From assembly GCF_001187725.1 (NCBI RefSeq), contig NZ_LGIQ01000009.1, positions 684,266 through 748,265 on the forward strand: a stretch of 64,000 bases of DNA, read 5' to 3'. The stretch is from Brevibacillus reuszeri (GTDB lineage: Bacteria > Bacillota > Bacilli > Brevibacillales > Brevibacillaceae). Under the pieces are notes generated by a model. It made no database searches. It was not told the DNA's origin and was given only the letters and a program-made list of their open reading frames with translations. The translations under genes and the position numbers were made by a program. This document shows positions 34,256 through 43,283 of the stretch, piece after piece. Each line of letters starts with the position of its first letter. The first letter of the stretch is position 1.

Positions 34256-34301
34256 TTTTTCACAGAAAAAAAGGTACTCGGAAATTATAGTGGAAAAGGG
34301 C

Positions 34302-35600
34302 TTATAATTCGCCCTTCTCCAATTTTTCAATCAAGGTAGAAATGTAGATACCACGAAGTTGTTCGCCACGCTCACGAACCACACCGACAGGAGGCGTAAT
34401 ATCGAACATCGGGAAGTTGTAATCTCGGAGTTCGTAGTCATCCATACGCTTTTGAAAGAGAATTTTGGCTCGCAGGGCATCGAATGAATAGCCCCTACCC
34501 AAACGGTTAATGACAGGGATAAGGCTTTTCAGAGACTCCGTATAAGCGTTAGTAATGCGGTGGTCGAAGTAAGCGAATATCTCTTCGTCCCAATTCATCA
34601 TGGCCTTTATAAGAGGCTCAAAAGCGGATTGGAGTTCCTTCGGTATTTTGGCTTTCCAATCGTTATATTTGATGAATGCCTTTTGTCTTGAATCGCAATC
34701 CCAAATATCGAAGAATGATTCCTTTAAGTTATACGCAATACCGAGAGTTGGGTGATTCTTCGTCCATAGATCAAGCGTTATTTTATCCATCTCTGTAAGC
34801 TCTTTATGGCGTTTCAGAAGGATAAATCGGTCGTGCATGAGCCCACGCCGTTCCGTTGGTGATAAATCCTCTCTTATCTGTTTACGGATGGTTTCTAACG
34901 CTTGGTTCGCCATACAGACAACGTGAAACTTATCGACGATGATAGTAGCCTTTGGCAATACAGCCTTCACAGCGTCTTTATACGGTTTCCACATATCCAT
35001 CGTGAAATACTGTATTCGCCCTTTGTTCGGAAGTTGTGAGAGATATCCAACAACTGTTTCCTTATTTCGATTAGGAAGAATGTCCAGTAATATTCGTTCT
35101 TCAATGTTGGTTAATACGCAACGAGGCTTGATTATATGAATTTCATCTATGCCAAGCCAATTAGGTGTCACAAACCGAAATGTTTCTTCGAGGTGGTTAA
35201 TGTAATCGCGAAAGATATTGCGGATCGTCTTTTCGTTAAGCCCCACTTCTTCTGAAATACTGACGAATGTACGCTTAAGGCTTTGCTTCTCTACGTAGTA
35301 TAACAAACGCTTTGTACAGTTCCGCTTTGCGTCAATCGTGTGGTCCAAGCGTTCCCAAAAGGTTTGAGAGCATTCACGACAACGATACCTCTGACGCTTT
35401 ATAAGAAGCTCTACATGCTTGCCGTGAATAGGTAAGTCCATACAAACATGTTCCCTGGTACCGTGCTTATAGAGGTTTGCATTGCATCCACAATGAGGGC
35501 AAGCTGAAGGTGGAGAGTTCGTCACCACTTGTATTAGAAAATCGTGTTCATTCTCACTAATACTTAGGATGTTGAATTTTGGAAGATTTAGAATATCCAT
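34302..35600 (-). CDS. ISL3-family transposase
   Basis: 432 aa from the ATG at 35600 (DILNLPKFNILSISE). N-terminal zinc finger ACPHCGC...RYRCREC and a helix-turn-helix precede the DDE core: first Asp in LGIDEIHI, second in FTMDMWKPYKDAV, and the Glu in ITNAYTESLKSLI, all ISL3 landmarks. The length is normal and the frame is intact. No terminal inverted repeats are apparent, and the gene begins only 20 bp after the stop of the MFS exporter. The element may be decayed at its ends or the gene captured. Confidence 0.88.
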   Translation of the reverse strand: MDILNLPKFNILSISENEHDFLIQVVTNSPPSACPHCGCNANLYKHGTREHVCMDLPIHGKHVELLIKRQRYRCRECSQTFWERLDHTIDAKRNCTKRLLYYVEKQSLKRTFVSISEEVGLNEKTIRNIFRDYINHLEETFRFVTPNWLGIDEIHIIKPRCVLTNIEERILLDILPNRNKETVVGYLSQLPNKGRIQYFTMDMWKPYKDAVKAVLPKATIIVDKFHVVCMANQALETIRKQIREDLSPTERRGLMHDRFILLKRHKELTEMDKITLDLWTKNHPTLGIAYNLKESFFDIWDCDSRQKAFIKYNDWKAKIPKELQSAFEPLIKAMMNWDEEIFAYFDHRITNAYTESLKSLIPVINRLGRGYSFDALRAKILFQKRMDDYELRDYNFPMFDITPPVGVVRERGEQLRGIYISTLIEKLEKGEL

Positions 35601-35619
35601 TCGAATTTCTTCTATGCAT

Positions 35620-36810
35620 TTATGATGCATGTTCCTTTTTCGTTTTTGAGTGAGTAGTCAAAATACCACTTAATATAAATGTTAACAACGAACCGGCAAA
35701 GCTTATAGCCGCAAATATAGCTACAGCGGAAAAACCGTTAAAATTCGCATAAATGAAGCCTGCAAACCAAGAGCCGAGTGTTGTCGCAGCGTACATGATC
35801 GAATTGGCTAAGCTTGAGATCGTGCCACGGATGGTCGGATTTAACGAATTCAGCATTCCCAATATCAGCGGAAATGCGATTCCCATGTTAACAAATATGA
35901 AAAAGTAAACACCTTCAAAAGCCGAAACCGATGGAAGGTGAGGCAAAGCAATAAAACATACAATAGAGACAAGAAAGCCCACAACCATCGTATTGAAACG
36001 GTTCAACCTTTTGATCACATAAGCACCGCTAATGCTCCCGACCATATTTCCAAGACCAAGAAAAAACATTACGTACCCCACTTGATCAACCGAAAGGTGA
36101 AAGCGGTCCGTCATCCATTTTCCAATGAAAGAAAAGGCAGCAAAAAATCCACATTGAAATAAGAAATGAGCCAGGAAAGATCTTCTCGCGATTCGGCTTG
36201 TCAATAACGGGACGTATCTTTTAAATATCGGAAGCTTGGTTCTTTGGTCTTGATTCGGTTTCATTTCGGGCAAAGCATAGGGGATGAATATCGCCACCAA
36301 CAACGAGCACGCACCGATTGTAAAAAAAGGATACGACCAATGGGTTGCAGCAAGCAGGCTTCCAATCGGTATGCCGAACGCTTGGGAAGCAGCCAAGCCT
36401 GCCATTACGATTCCTGATACTTTGGCGGTCTTTGCCGCAGGGAACAGAGCAGGAATAGAGGCCCAGACTTGCGGCGCTGTGAATGCTGCGCTGACTCCGG
36501 CCAAAAAACGGAATAAAAACATCGTCCAAAATCCTGTCGCAAAGCCGCATAAAATGGTTGAAATCGAGAAGCAAACCATGCCGGAAAACATTACTTTTTT
36601 GCGATCCCATCCATCGGAAAGCGGTCCGGCTATCAGAGCAAATATGGCATATCCCAACGCATATGCCCCGACCATCCAACCGGCATATTCGGTCGGGATA
36701 TGAAACAATTTCTGAAGAGTGGGGATGAGCGGAGAAATCAAAAATGTATCCGTACCGATAACAAACATGATGAGAAAAAATAAAACTGTTAACTTATTCA
36801 TGTGATTCAT
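35620..36810 (-). CDS. MFS exporter (DHA1 family)
   Basis: 396 aa, twelve predicted helices. Motif A: GPLSDGWDRKKVMFSG; helix 4 RFLAGVSAAFTAPQVWASIPALFP; a second-half counterpart IKRLNRFNTMVVGFLV. Start at 36810 or 36801 (AGGAGA upstream). It is preceded by an ArsR-type repressor 69 nt upstream, a common efflux pair. The substrate cannot be told. Confidence 0.85.
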   Translation of the reverse strand: MNHMNKLTVLFFLIMFVIGTDTFLISPLIPTLQKLFHIPTEYAGWMVGAYALGYAIFALIAGPLSDGWDRKKVMFSGMVCFSISTILCGFATGFWTMFLFRFLAGVSAAFTAPQVWASIPALFPAAKTAKVSGIVMAGLAASQAFGIPIGSLLAATHWSYPFFTIGACSLLVAIFIPYALPEMKPNQDQRTKLPIFKRYVPLLTSRIARRSFLAHFLFQCGFFAAFSFIGKWMTDRFHLSVDQVGYVMFFLGLGNMVGSISGAYVIKRLNRFNTMVVGFLVSIVCFIALPHLPSVSAFEGVYFFIFVNMGIAFPLILGMLNSLNPTIRGTISSLANSIMYAATTLGSWFAGFIYANFNGFSAVAIFAAISFAGSLLTFILSGILTTHSKTKKEHAS

Positions 36811-36879
36811 CTTCTCCTATCAATCCTAGTTTCGTTGTTCAATAACTTTTGAACTAATGAAGAAAAAAAGAATTTCTTT

Positions 36880-37170
36880 CTACAACGTATCAAGAAATCC
36901 CGGCAAATAAGATTCAAACGTCTCCATGTCGATACTCATATACTTTGTTTGAGCTTCTTTTCGTACCTTAATCAATTTCGCCTCCCTCAAAGTACGCAAA
37001 TGATACGAAGTATTCGACTTCGAAGTATTGCAAATGTCCCCAACTTCTCCGCAATTCATCTCCTTCTTATTGGCGTATAGAACTCGTATGATTTCCAATC
37101 TTGTTTCATCAGCTAATGCTTGAAACATTTTGATCCTGTGCTCATTATTCAATGATTTTTGAGTAGTCAT
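36880..37170 (-). CDS. ArsR-family winged-helix repressor
   Basis: 96 aa: FQALADETRLEIIRVLYANKKEMNCGEVGDICNTSKSNTSYHLRTLREAKLIKVRKEAQTKYMSI is a full ArsR wHTH. The classical metal motif ELCVCDL is absent (NCGEVGDIC has two Cys), so ligand class is open. A partial inverted repeat ttgtac...tacaa just upstream could be the operator. It is transcribed with the MFS gene. Confidence 0.88.
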   Translation of the reverse strand: MTTQKSLNNEHRIKMFQALADETRLEIIRVLYANKKEMNCGEVGDICNTSKSNTSYHLRTLREAKLIKVRKEAQTKYMSIDMETFESYLPGFLDTL

Positions 37171-37284
37171 AAAACCATTGTACTAAGATATTGCTACAAA
37201 TCAAGTCTTTAGCAAAATACCACCATATTCTCCGATTTATAAGTGAGATGTTTTGAGTTTGTCTCCACTAAAAAATCCGAATAC

Positions 37285-37317
37285 AAAAAAAAACAGACTG
37301 GATTGCCTGTTTTTTTA
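37285..37317. terminator. Terminator after the crotonase-TetR fusion gene
   Basis: aaaaacag and ctgttttt arms around a 10-base loop, with A/T runs on both sides. Confidence 0.6.
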
Positions 37318-37353
37318 TTTCTCTTATATAAAGGTGAGTGGATGAGAAATATG

Positions 37354-38700
37354 TTAATCAAGAAGAAGAAAGAAGTTGTCTATTGTTTGTTTAATAAGTA
37401 AAGGGTCCTTCATCATTTCTCCGAGAATAAGAGAACCTTCTAATGTGCTTAAGAATAATAATGCCATCTGTCTAGGGTGAACAGTTTTATTAAATTCATT
37501 ATTATCCTTCCCTTGTTTAAATATTTTAATGACGATCGGTTCTATTTCACGGAAAAAAAGAGTGATAGCATCCTTTACTTCAGAAGATTGTTCAGAAGAC
37601 TGGATGTACAAAGAAATGAAGGGACAAGTCCCAACTCCATTTCTTTCTATCACGCCACCTAAAAGTAAATCAGTAAAATCGCTTAAACGCTCTCTGACAG
37701 GTCGATAATCTTGCTTTAAAGCTTCTATCAGACTGGTTTCATATAAAATAGTCCAATACTTCACAACAGCTAATTGAAGTTCTTCCTTGTTTTTGAAGTG
37801 GTAGTAAATATTTGATTTCGAAACTTTACTTATTTTCATCACTTCATCCATTGATGTATTGCCATTTTTCAAAAATAATTGTGCAGCGACTTGTATGACG
37901 TGTTCTTTATTTGTGATTTTACTATACACCGGTGTTGTCTTATCTATGAAGGATTTCGTACCGATTTTGAAGTCTTCTGTGGAAGCGACTAAACCAAAGT
38001 AATTCGCATCGAGTTGGGCAGACTCTTCTAATGTTAGATTAAGGCCGTGGTGCAGAGCCTCCCAAGTTAATTTTACTGCCATAGGTGATTGGGATAAAAT
38101 CCCTCGAATTATATTTTCGGCTTCTATAAGTAATTTCCCAGGTTCAACTACTTTATTTACTAGTCCCATATTATAGGCTTGTTCCGCGTTGATAGAATTT
38201 CCAGTTAGTAAAAGTTCTGCTGCTCGGCCCTTTCCGATTAATCGTGGGAGGCGCGTGGTACCACCGAAACCAGCTACTGCACCAATCCGAACTTCAGGAT
38301 GTCCGAGCTCTGCATGTGATGCTGCAATACGCAGCATGCAGGCTTCGGCAATCTCAAGTCCTCCTCCTAATGCTGTGCCGTTTATAGCAGCAACTACTAC
38401 TTTACCCAAGGATTCTATTTTATGAGTAATCTCGACAGCAAGTTTAGCTAGATCTCTTACCTCAAGGGGAGTTAATGAGTGTAATAGCTTAATATCCGCA
38501 CCTACAGAAAATATTTTTTCTCCAGCTCCCGTTATAATTACAGCTTTTACATTCTGATCTACCTTAACTTTATCTAAGGTTTCAGATAGGCTTAGAAGTA
38601 ATTCTAAGTTCAAAGCATTTAAGGTTTCAGGACGATTTAAAGTGATTTTTGCTATTCCTTCATCTTGGGAATAAAGAATGAGATCTTTCATGTTTTTCAT
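37354..38700 (-). CDS. Enoyl-CoA hydratase fused to a TetR-family regulator
   Basis: 448 aa in one uninterrupted frame; ATG at 38700 with GGAG upstream. Residues 1-262 are a complete crotonase (SVGADIKLL, ALGGGLEIAEAC, HPEVRIGAVAGFGGTTRLPRLIG). Without a gap after FIDKTTPVYS, residues ~263-448 are a complete TetR: HTH KITNKEHVIQVAAQLF...VSKSNIYYHFKNKEELQLAV and a ligand domain with GVGTCPFISLYIQSSEQS. The paralogue at 33118-33903 stops exactly at the joint, so the fusion joins whole domains. An acyl-CoA enzyme acting as sensor for its own DNA-binding module is possible; simple loss of a stop codon is the alternative. Confidence 0.85.
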   Translation of the reverse strand: MKNMKDLILYSQDEGIAKITLNRPETLNALNLELLLSLSETLDKVKVDQNVKAVIITGAGEKIFSVGADIKLLHSLTPLEVRDLAKLAVEITHKIESLGKVVVAAINGTALGGGLEIAEACMLRIAASHAELGHPEVRIGAVAGFGGTTRLPRLIGKGRAAELLLTGNSINAEQAYNMGLVNKVVEPGKLLIEAENIIRGILSQSPMAVKLTWEALHHGLNLTLEESAQLDANYFGLVASTEDFKIGTKSFIDKTTPVYSKITNKEHVIQVAAQLFLKNGNTSMDEVMKISKVSKSNIYYHFKNKEELQLAVVKYWTILYETSLIEALKQDYRPVRERLSDFTDLLLGGVIERNGVGTCPFISLYIQSSEQSSEVKDAITLFFREIEPIVIKIFKQGKDNNEFNKTVHPRQMALLFLSTLEGSLILGEMMKDPLLIKQTIDNFFLLLD

Positions 38701-39004
38701 CGAAATACTCCGTTATCTCAATATTTATACTTCTATTAAGACTCAAATATATGATGTTACTAAAGTATGTATCAGATAGTTTGATTAAGATCATTATTTC
38801 AGGACTATATAGTTCCACTTGTGAAAAGTCAATAATAATATGCTGTTTTCACCCTCACCTTCTCGATTTTTCAGTCAAAAAATTCAAACACGCATGAAAT
38901 GATAATACCACATTTTAGAAGATAATTTATTCTCTGATCGAACGCTAATGGGGACAGAAAAAGACCATAACCTGAACTCTAACCCTTGACCTCTAAACCC
39001 TTAT
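38701..39004. other. Intergenic region before the fusion gene
   Basis: AT-rich, with no supportable gene, terminator or perfect palindrome. It contains the presumed promoter of the fusion gene, and no CGGTCATGACCG-type site is visible here. Confidence 0.5.
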
Positions 39005-39196
39005 CTGAAGGAGATACGCTTTCAAAGTGTGCGGACTAAAACCCAGAATGCGTTTATCGGCCTCATACAACGTTCAGATATCAGTCATTTTCATAAAACA
39101 AAACCCCTCCCAAGGCTATTTTCTATTAGCTTCACTATGTTTGGAAGGGATTAATCCGTATTTCGAGTTTGTTGAACTAGTGATACCAGTTAGTTC
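39005..39196 (+). repeat. ~190-bp direct repeat, right copy
   Basis: Matches 31001-31193 in the same orientation, including the recombinase start codon region and the leader hairpin (ccctcccaa 39105-39113 / ttggaaggg 39141-39149). Here the recombinase reading frame is lost almost at once. Confidence 0.85.
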
Positions 39197-39329
39197 AATT
39201 GACGCTTATTTAGTTCTTTAGAAAAATTCAGTATAATTGAATTGTTTATTTGAAAGCTGAACCGAAGCACTGCTTGGATTCACTCAAGCATAAATCCAAG
39301 GCGATACTACAAAATAACCAATCCTTGAA

Positions 39330-39359
39330 AGAAGAAGCCCCATTTCCGGGGCTTCTTCT
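39330..39359. terminator. Strong bidirectional terminator
   Basis: agaagaagcccc (39330-39341) and ggggcttcttct (39348-39359), a 12-bp perfect stem with a six-base loop. Confidence 0.75.
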
Positions 39360-39416
39360 ACCATATAGAGCCTGTCCCACCCAGGCTGTTATTCGGTCGC
39401 CTCCTCTCAAACAGGA

Positions 39417-39536
39417 CTTGACCACGGGGCGATTGCTACAGGTTTTATGCCCAGCAGTTGTTCTACGGTTGAAGATTGTATTCCACCTGTTATCGAATTT
39501 CGATAGCATATTAGAAGCTCGTTCATTTAGCTATCC
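39417..39536 (-). pseudogene. Leading fragment of a PaaI-type thioesterase gene
   Basis: ATG at 39536 (AAAGGA upstream) reads 39 codons MNELLICYRNSITGG... VEQLLGIKPVAIAP and stops. The same N-terminus (MNELLLRYRKALTGE... EQLLGIKPIDIAPG) begins the broken thioesterase at 53920-54222. The hotdog domain is missing here. Confidence 0.6.
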
Positions 39537-39545
39537 TTTCTGCAT

Positions 39546-40313
39546 TCAATCGAATAGCAAAGACGTATCCTGAGATTCATAAATATGAGCCGCGCACGTG
39601 TCCAATAACGTTTGAAGCTTCCGATAAAAGGCGCCCCCGAGACTTAGACGCTTTACTCCAAGCTCCTGGAGCTTTTTGCAACTTGTAAGCCCTGGCGCAG
39701 ACATAAGGTTTAGAGGAGCGGCAATTTGCACTGCAGCCGCTTTGATTTCGTTATCATCCCTCAATCCAGGAACAAAAATTCCGCTTGCGCCACTTTCCAC
39801 ATAGGCTTGCGCCCGGACCGTCGTTTCGTTGCTCGGATCTATATTCAGCAAATAGGTATCTGTCCTTGCATTAATATAAAAATCTTTATAGCCACTCTTC
39901 TCTAGTGACATTCTTATTTTCGATAAAAGCTCGCATTGTTCTTTTAATGCTTTGAGTCCTGCTTGATCCTTGCAAGAATCCTCTATATTGATCCCCGCAA
40001 CGCCTATATCCGCAAGTTTCAATACATTCTCGACTATCGTTTTCTCATCTTTTCCATAACCCGTCTCTATATCGGCAGAAACAGGGATGTTAACATGATC
40101 CAATATCGTTTTTATGCGATTTAGTATTGTGTCAAATTCAATTTTTTCACCATCCGGATAACCCAAGCTTTTCGCTATTCCCCAACTGGTTGTGCCGATA
40201 GCTTTGAATCCGGCTTTCTCCAGAGACAATGCAGAAAACAAGTCCCAAGCGTTTCCTAACAATAAAAGCTCGTTTGATTCATGTAATACTTTAAACTCCT
40301 GAATTTTGCTCAT
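39546..40313 (-). CDS. Isocitrate lyase/PEP mutase superfamily protein
   Basis: 255 aa. TIM-barrel enzyme: NAWDLFSALSLEKAGFKAIGTTSWGIAKSLGYPDG, VSADIETGYG (metal-site Asp/Glu), GINIEDS (second acidic site), and INARTDTYLL. Members of this subgroup cleave or form C-C or C-P bonds of 2-oxoacids; the specific reaction is unknown. It lies 10 nt upstream of the thioesterase fragment, and the same gene order is recognisable in ruins at 53.9-54.3 kb. Confidence 0.85.
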   Translation of the reverse strand: MSKIQEFKVLHESNELLLLGNAWDLFSALSLEKAGFKAIGTTSWGIAKSLGYPDGEKIEFDTILNRIKTILDHVNIPVSADIETGYGKDEKTIVENVLKLADIGVAGINIEDSCKDQAGLKALKEQCELLSKIRMSLEKSGYKDFYINARTDTYLLNIDPSNETTVRAQAYVESGASGIFVPGLRDDNEIKAAAVQIAAPLNLMSAPGLTSCKKLQELGVKRLSLGGAFYRKLQTLLDTCAAHIYESQDTSLLFD

Positions 40314-40599
40314 ACCTTTATCCCCTCGATCAGTCAGATTCAGTTTTGCAATAAATTCTATATTCTATCAAACGGATTTAATAAGCGCCGTGTCTCAAAA
40401 AAATGAATCAGCAATATAGTTGCAAAGCTTAGTGGAGATGTTATTCGAATTTTGTCGCATGAAAGAAAACAGATTCCCCTGTAAAACTTTGCAGACGGTC
40501 TCTTTCATCCTGAACCTCGTTCAAATAACACGTAAAGCTCATCTTCCAACTGCTTCCGTCCGGTATCAGGCGATTCGATCCTGTCGCACCGCTACGTTG

Positions 40600-40710
40600 G
40601 TGCATACTCACTGGTTGCACCTTTTCTGTACGATAGCCTCCATCTTCCAGTACGCGCAGATCTCGTGCTAACATTGACGGATTCGTCGATAATCTTGTCT
40701 CCATATTCAT
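40600..40710 (-). pseudogene. Fragment of a 23S rRNA (uracil-5-)-methyltransferase C-terminus
   Basis: RLSTNPSMLARDLRVLEDGGYRTEKVQPVSM parallels the conserved tail of RlmCD/RumA proteins (SCNPxTLARDL...GGY...VQPVDMFP); the frame then drifts into unrelated sequence to 40441. It starts at the stop of the GNAT gene. The rest of the gene is absent. Confidence 0.6.
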
Positions 40711-41189
40711 TTTAGTTTCAACTCCATAAACACATCCGCTCTTACATAGGGCATGGGCCCGATCTGCTCAACAGGAACGTGCTTGAACCCAACCGATTCG
40801 TAAAGATGAACAGCGTTCGGTAGCTTGGTACTACTGCCCAAAAAGAGTGATGTCGCGCCAAGCCCGCGTGCGCGGTTAATGGCGGCATGGATGATTCTCC
40901 GTCCGTATCCGCGCCCCCGGACCTCGGGTGTAACGCTCATCTTCGAGAGCTCGAAAACACCGGCCCCAGTTGGAACGAGTGCAACGCATCCGACGATTGA
41001 ATCGCCATCGCGTGCGATGAGTACGTCTCCTCCTTTGTTCACGATGTTCTCCACTGGGTTATTGAGGATAACCTGGTCTTCCTCTTCGATGGCAAAGATG
41101 AGGGCGATCCATTCCTCGTTAAGTGTTTTGAAGGCCTGCGCTTCTTCGGGGGTCTGCATCGAAGTGATCGTGAGCACTGTTTCAAGCAT
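40707..41189 (-). CDS. GNAT acetyltransferase
   Basis: 160 aa; ATG with GAGGAGG upstream. The acetyl-CoA motif A is LSKMSVTPEVRGRGYGRRIIHAAINRARGLGATSLFLGSS, followed by VHLYESVGFKHV (motif B). The acceptor is unknown. Flanked by gene fragments on both sides. Confidence 0.85.
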   Translation of the reverse strand: MLETVLTITSMQTPEEAQAFKTLNEEWIALIFAIEEEDQVILNNPVENIVNKGGDVLIARDGDSIVGCVALVPTGAGVFELSKMSVTPEVRGRGYGRRIIHAAINRARGLGATSLFLGSSTKLPNAVHLYESVGFKHVPVEQIGPMPYVRADVFMELKLK

Positions 41190-41439
41190 ACTATGTTTCC
41201 TCCTCTTGTATGTTTAACTTCCACTAAAGAATTAACCAAACGACTGATCAATGTCAACAATTCAATTTTGACCATAAATAGTATCTATGATTGGATGGTG
41301 GCAGCCCCATTGGAACATCGATTATTCGCTTCTTTCTTAATGGTCTGCGAAGAGCTTCATGGAGAAAGCAGCACAGTATGACCCAGAAGTAAGTGATTTG
41401 GCAAGCATAGCAAACAAAATTCCTCCCCACACGATTCAC

Positions 41440-41790
41440 CCGTACCGGAGATAGCAATCAGCCAGCCTCCTACGGACTACCGGTCTTGACACCAAGATTT
41501 GAGAAGGAGACGAACAGACTGTTTGCAAATTCCGGCGCTTCGGGTGCTGCCGCTGTCATCTAGATTTGACTGACAATCAACCCACTTGTATGCACGGCTC
41601 CCACAGTAAACAATACCGACGAGCCATATAAGTGACGCCTCTGCTTATCGAAGAAGAATGTAGCACACCATCAAAGCGATCGGATAAAGCAGCGTCGTTC
41701 TCAACATATGCTTGTCGAGCAACTTGCCCGCATACCGATTACCCGCCACGCCATTGGTACCGAAGACGACACAATCTTGGCTATTTGCAA
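41440..41790 (-). pseudogene. Highly decayed MFS transporter remnant
   Basis: Minus-strand pieces in shifting frames (NGVAGNRYAGKLLDKHMLRTTLLYPIALM; then VGAVHTSGLIVSQI, stop, TAAAPEAPEFANSLFVSFSNLGV) match the second half of DHA1 exporters. Several stops and frameshifts are present. 41190-41439 contains no gene that I can support. Confidence 0.65.
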
Positions 41791-41905
41791 ACACCTTTCT
41801 CTTATGTTTTAGTTCAATTGAGGGATCACTGACAACACAATATGGGAGGGATGATCCGTATCGTGCAGGATCGTGTGCAGAGTTTTTCTGAGCTCCGCTC
41901 CCTGC

Positions 41906-43104
41906 CTATCGTGATGATGTCTTCCTCACCCCACGATCCAATACGACGATAGTAATAGCCATGACGATAACCAGACCGGCTGAGGTCATAATGGCAGACA
42001 AACCGGCATTGTTCAGAACGAATGCACCGAGTATGGCTCCCACGCCAGAAGCGGAATTGAACACGGTCGTATATACGGCAGACGCCGGTATGGCCGCCTT
42101 CCCACCAGTTCGCAATACCCATGTCTGGATACCGATAATAAGTACCGAGATTGCGGCGCCCCAGATAATGAGCAGCGCCAGCACTGGCACTACCCCGGAA
42201 CTTAGCCCGAACGTTCCCAGACCAATGAGTGATGCGAACATAAGTAACAGTGATACGGCGATGACCGGCTTCATAAAGCGGTCGATCAGTGCCCCGGTAA
42301 GCACATTTCCGAGCAAACCGGCGGCCCCGAAGCCAAAGAGCAGAGCGGCGATCATAGCGGGGGCAATGCCAGGGACGTTTCTCAGAAACGGTTCAATGTA
42401 TGTGAACGCTGCGAAATGCGCAGCGACCGTGATGATTGCCACCGTATAGACGCGCCACAGTTTGCTGTTCCGTAGCACACTGGCCAAGGTGGCGAATCCA
42501 ACCGATCCTTCGGCTTTTATTTGCGGCAGCACGATGGCCATTAACAGCGCCGAGAGCAAACAGGCCGCGACGAGGATGCCAAACGCCAGCCCCATGTCTG
42601 TCCGATCAGGTTGAGCAGCGGAACACCCAGCACGTTCGCAATCGACATGCCGCCAAAAACGATCGAGGTCGCAAGTCCCATCCGGTTCGGCGGAGCAATC
42701 TGTGTCGCAAGCGCGGCCACCATTGCCCAGAAAACGCCATGCGATAGCGCTCCTATAACCCGCGCCAGCATCAGAACCTGGAACGAATTGGCGATCATCG
42801 CAAGTCCGTTCCCGGCAGCCAGCACTAACATTAGCCCGATGAGCAGCGGCTTGCGCGGAAACCTGTTCGGCAGTACGGCGGATAGTAGCGCGCTGCCTGC
42901 GCCAATCAGCGCATAGGCCGTCACGATGAGTCCTACCGTTGCAGGACTGCTCTCAAGATCGGAAGCGATAGACGATAACAGTCCGATCGGTGCGAATTCG
43001 GTGGCAACAACAGTAAACATGGCAATACCGAGAACAACGATCGCCAGCCAACTGCGAATGCTAGTTTTCGAAGGTTCGGCTTGATTTAAAGCAACCTTAG
43101 ACAT
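41906..43104 (-). pseudogene. DHA1-family MFS exporter split by a frameshift
   Basis: N-terminal half 42541-43104 (MFTVVATEFAPIGLLSSIASDL, NRFPRKPLLIG, RVIGALSHGVFWAMVAALATQIAP) runs to GQTWGWRLA. There a short deletion near 42595 shifts the frame, and the C-terminal half 41906-42595 resumes at FGILVAACLLSALLMAIVLPQ. Together they make a normal ~395-residue AraJ/PbuE-like exporter, so the gene is recently inactivated unless the lesion is a sequencing error. Confidence 0.8.
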
Positions 43105-43136
43105 AGTATCCCTCCGTATTGATCAGCTATATTAAA

Positions 43137-43148
43137 TACCAATTGGTA
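43137..43148. promoter_or_regulatory. Palindrome TACCAATTGGTA before the split MFS gene
   Basis: Perfect 12-bp palindrome 33 bp upstream of the start codon, at promoter distance; a plausible repressor site. The regulator is unknown. Confidence 0.4.
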
Positions 43149-43283
43149 CATAATTAAGATAAAAGAAAAGCAGCGGGCAGCTACTCTTATATTCGATGTA
43201 AAAGTCTTGCAAATAGTGGGCTGAGTGCAGTTCCGAGCAGGCATTCGGACTGACTGCCGAGCGCTGCCCTGGAGAAGTTCAAT

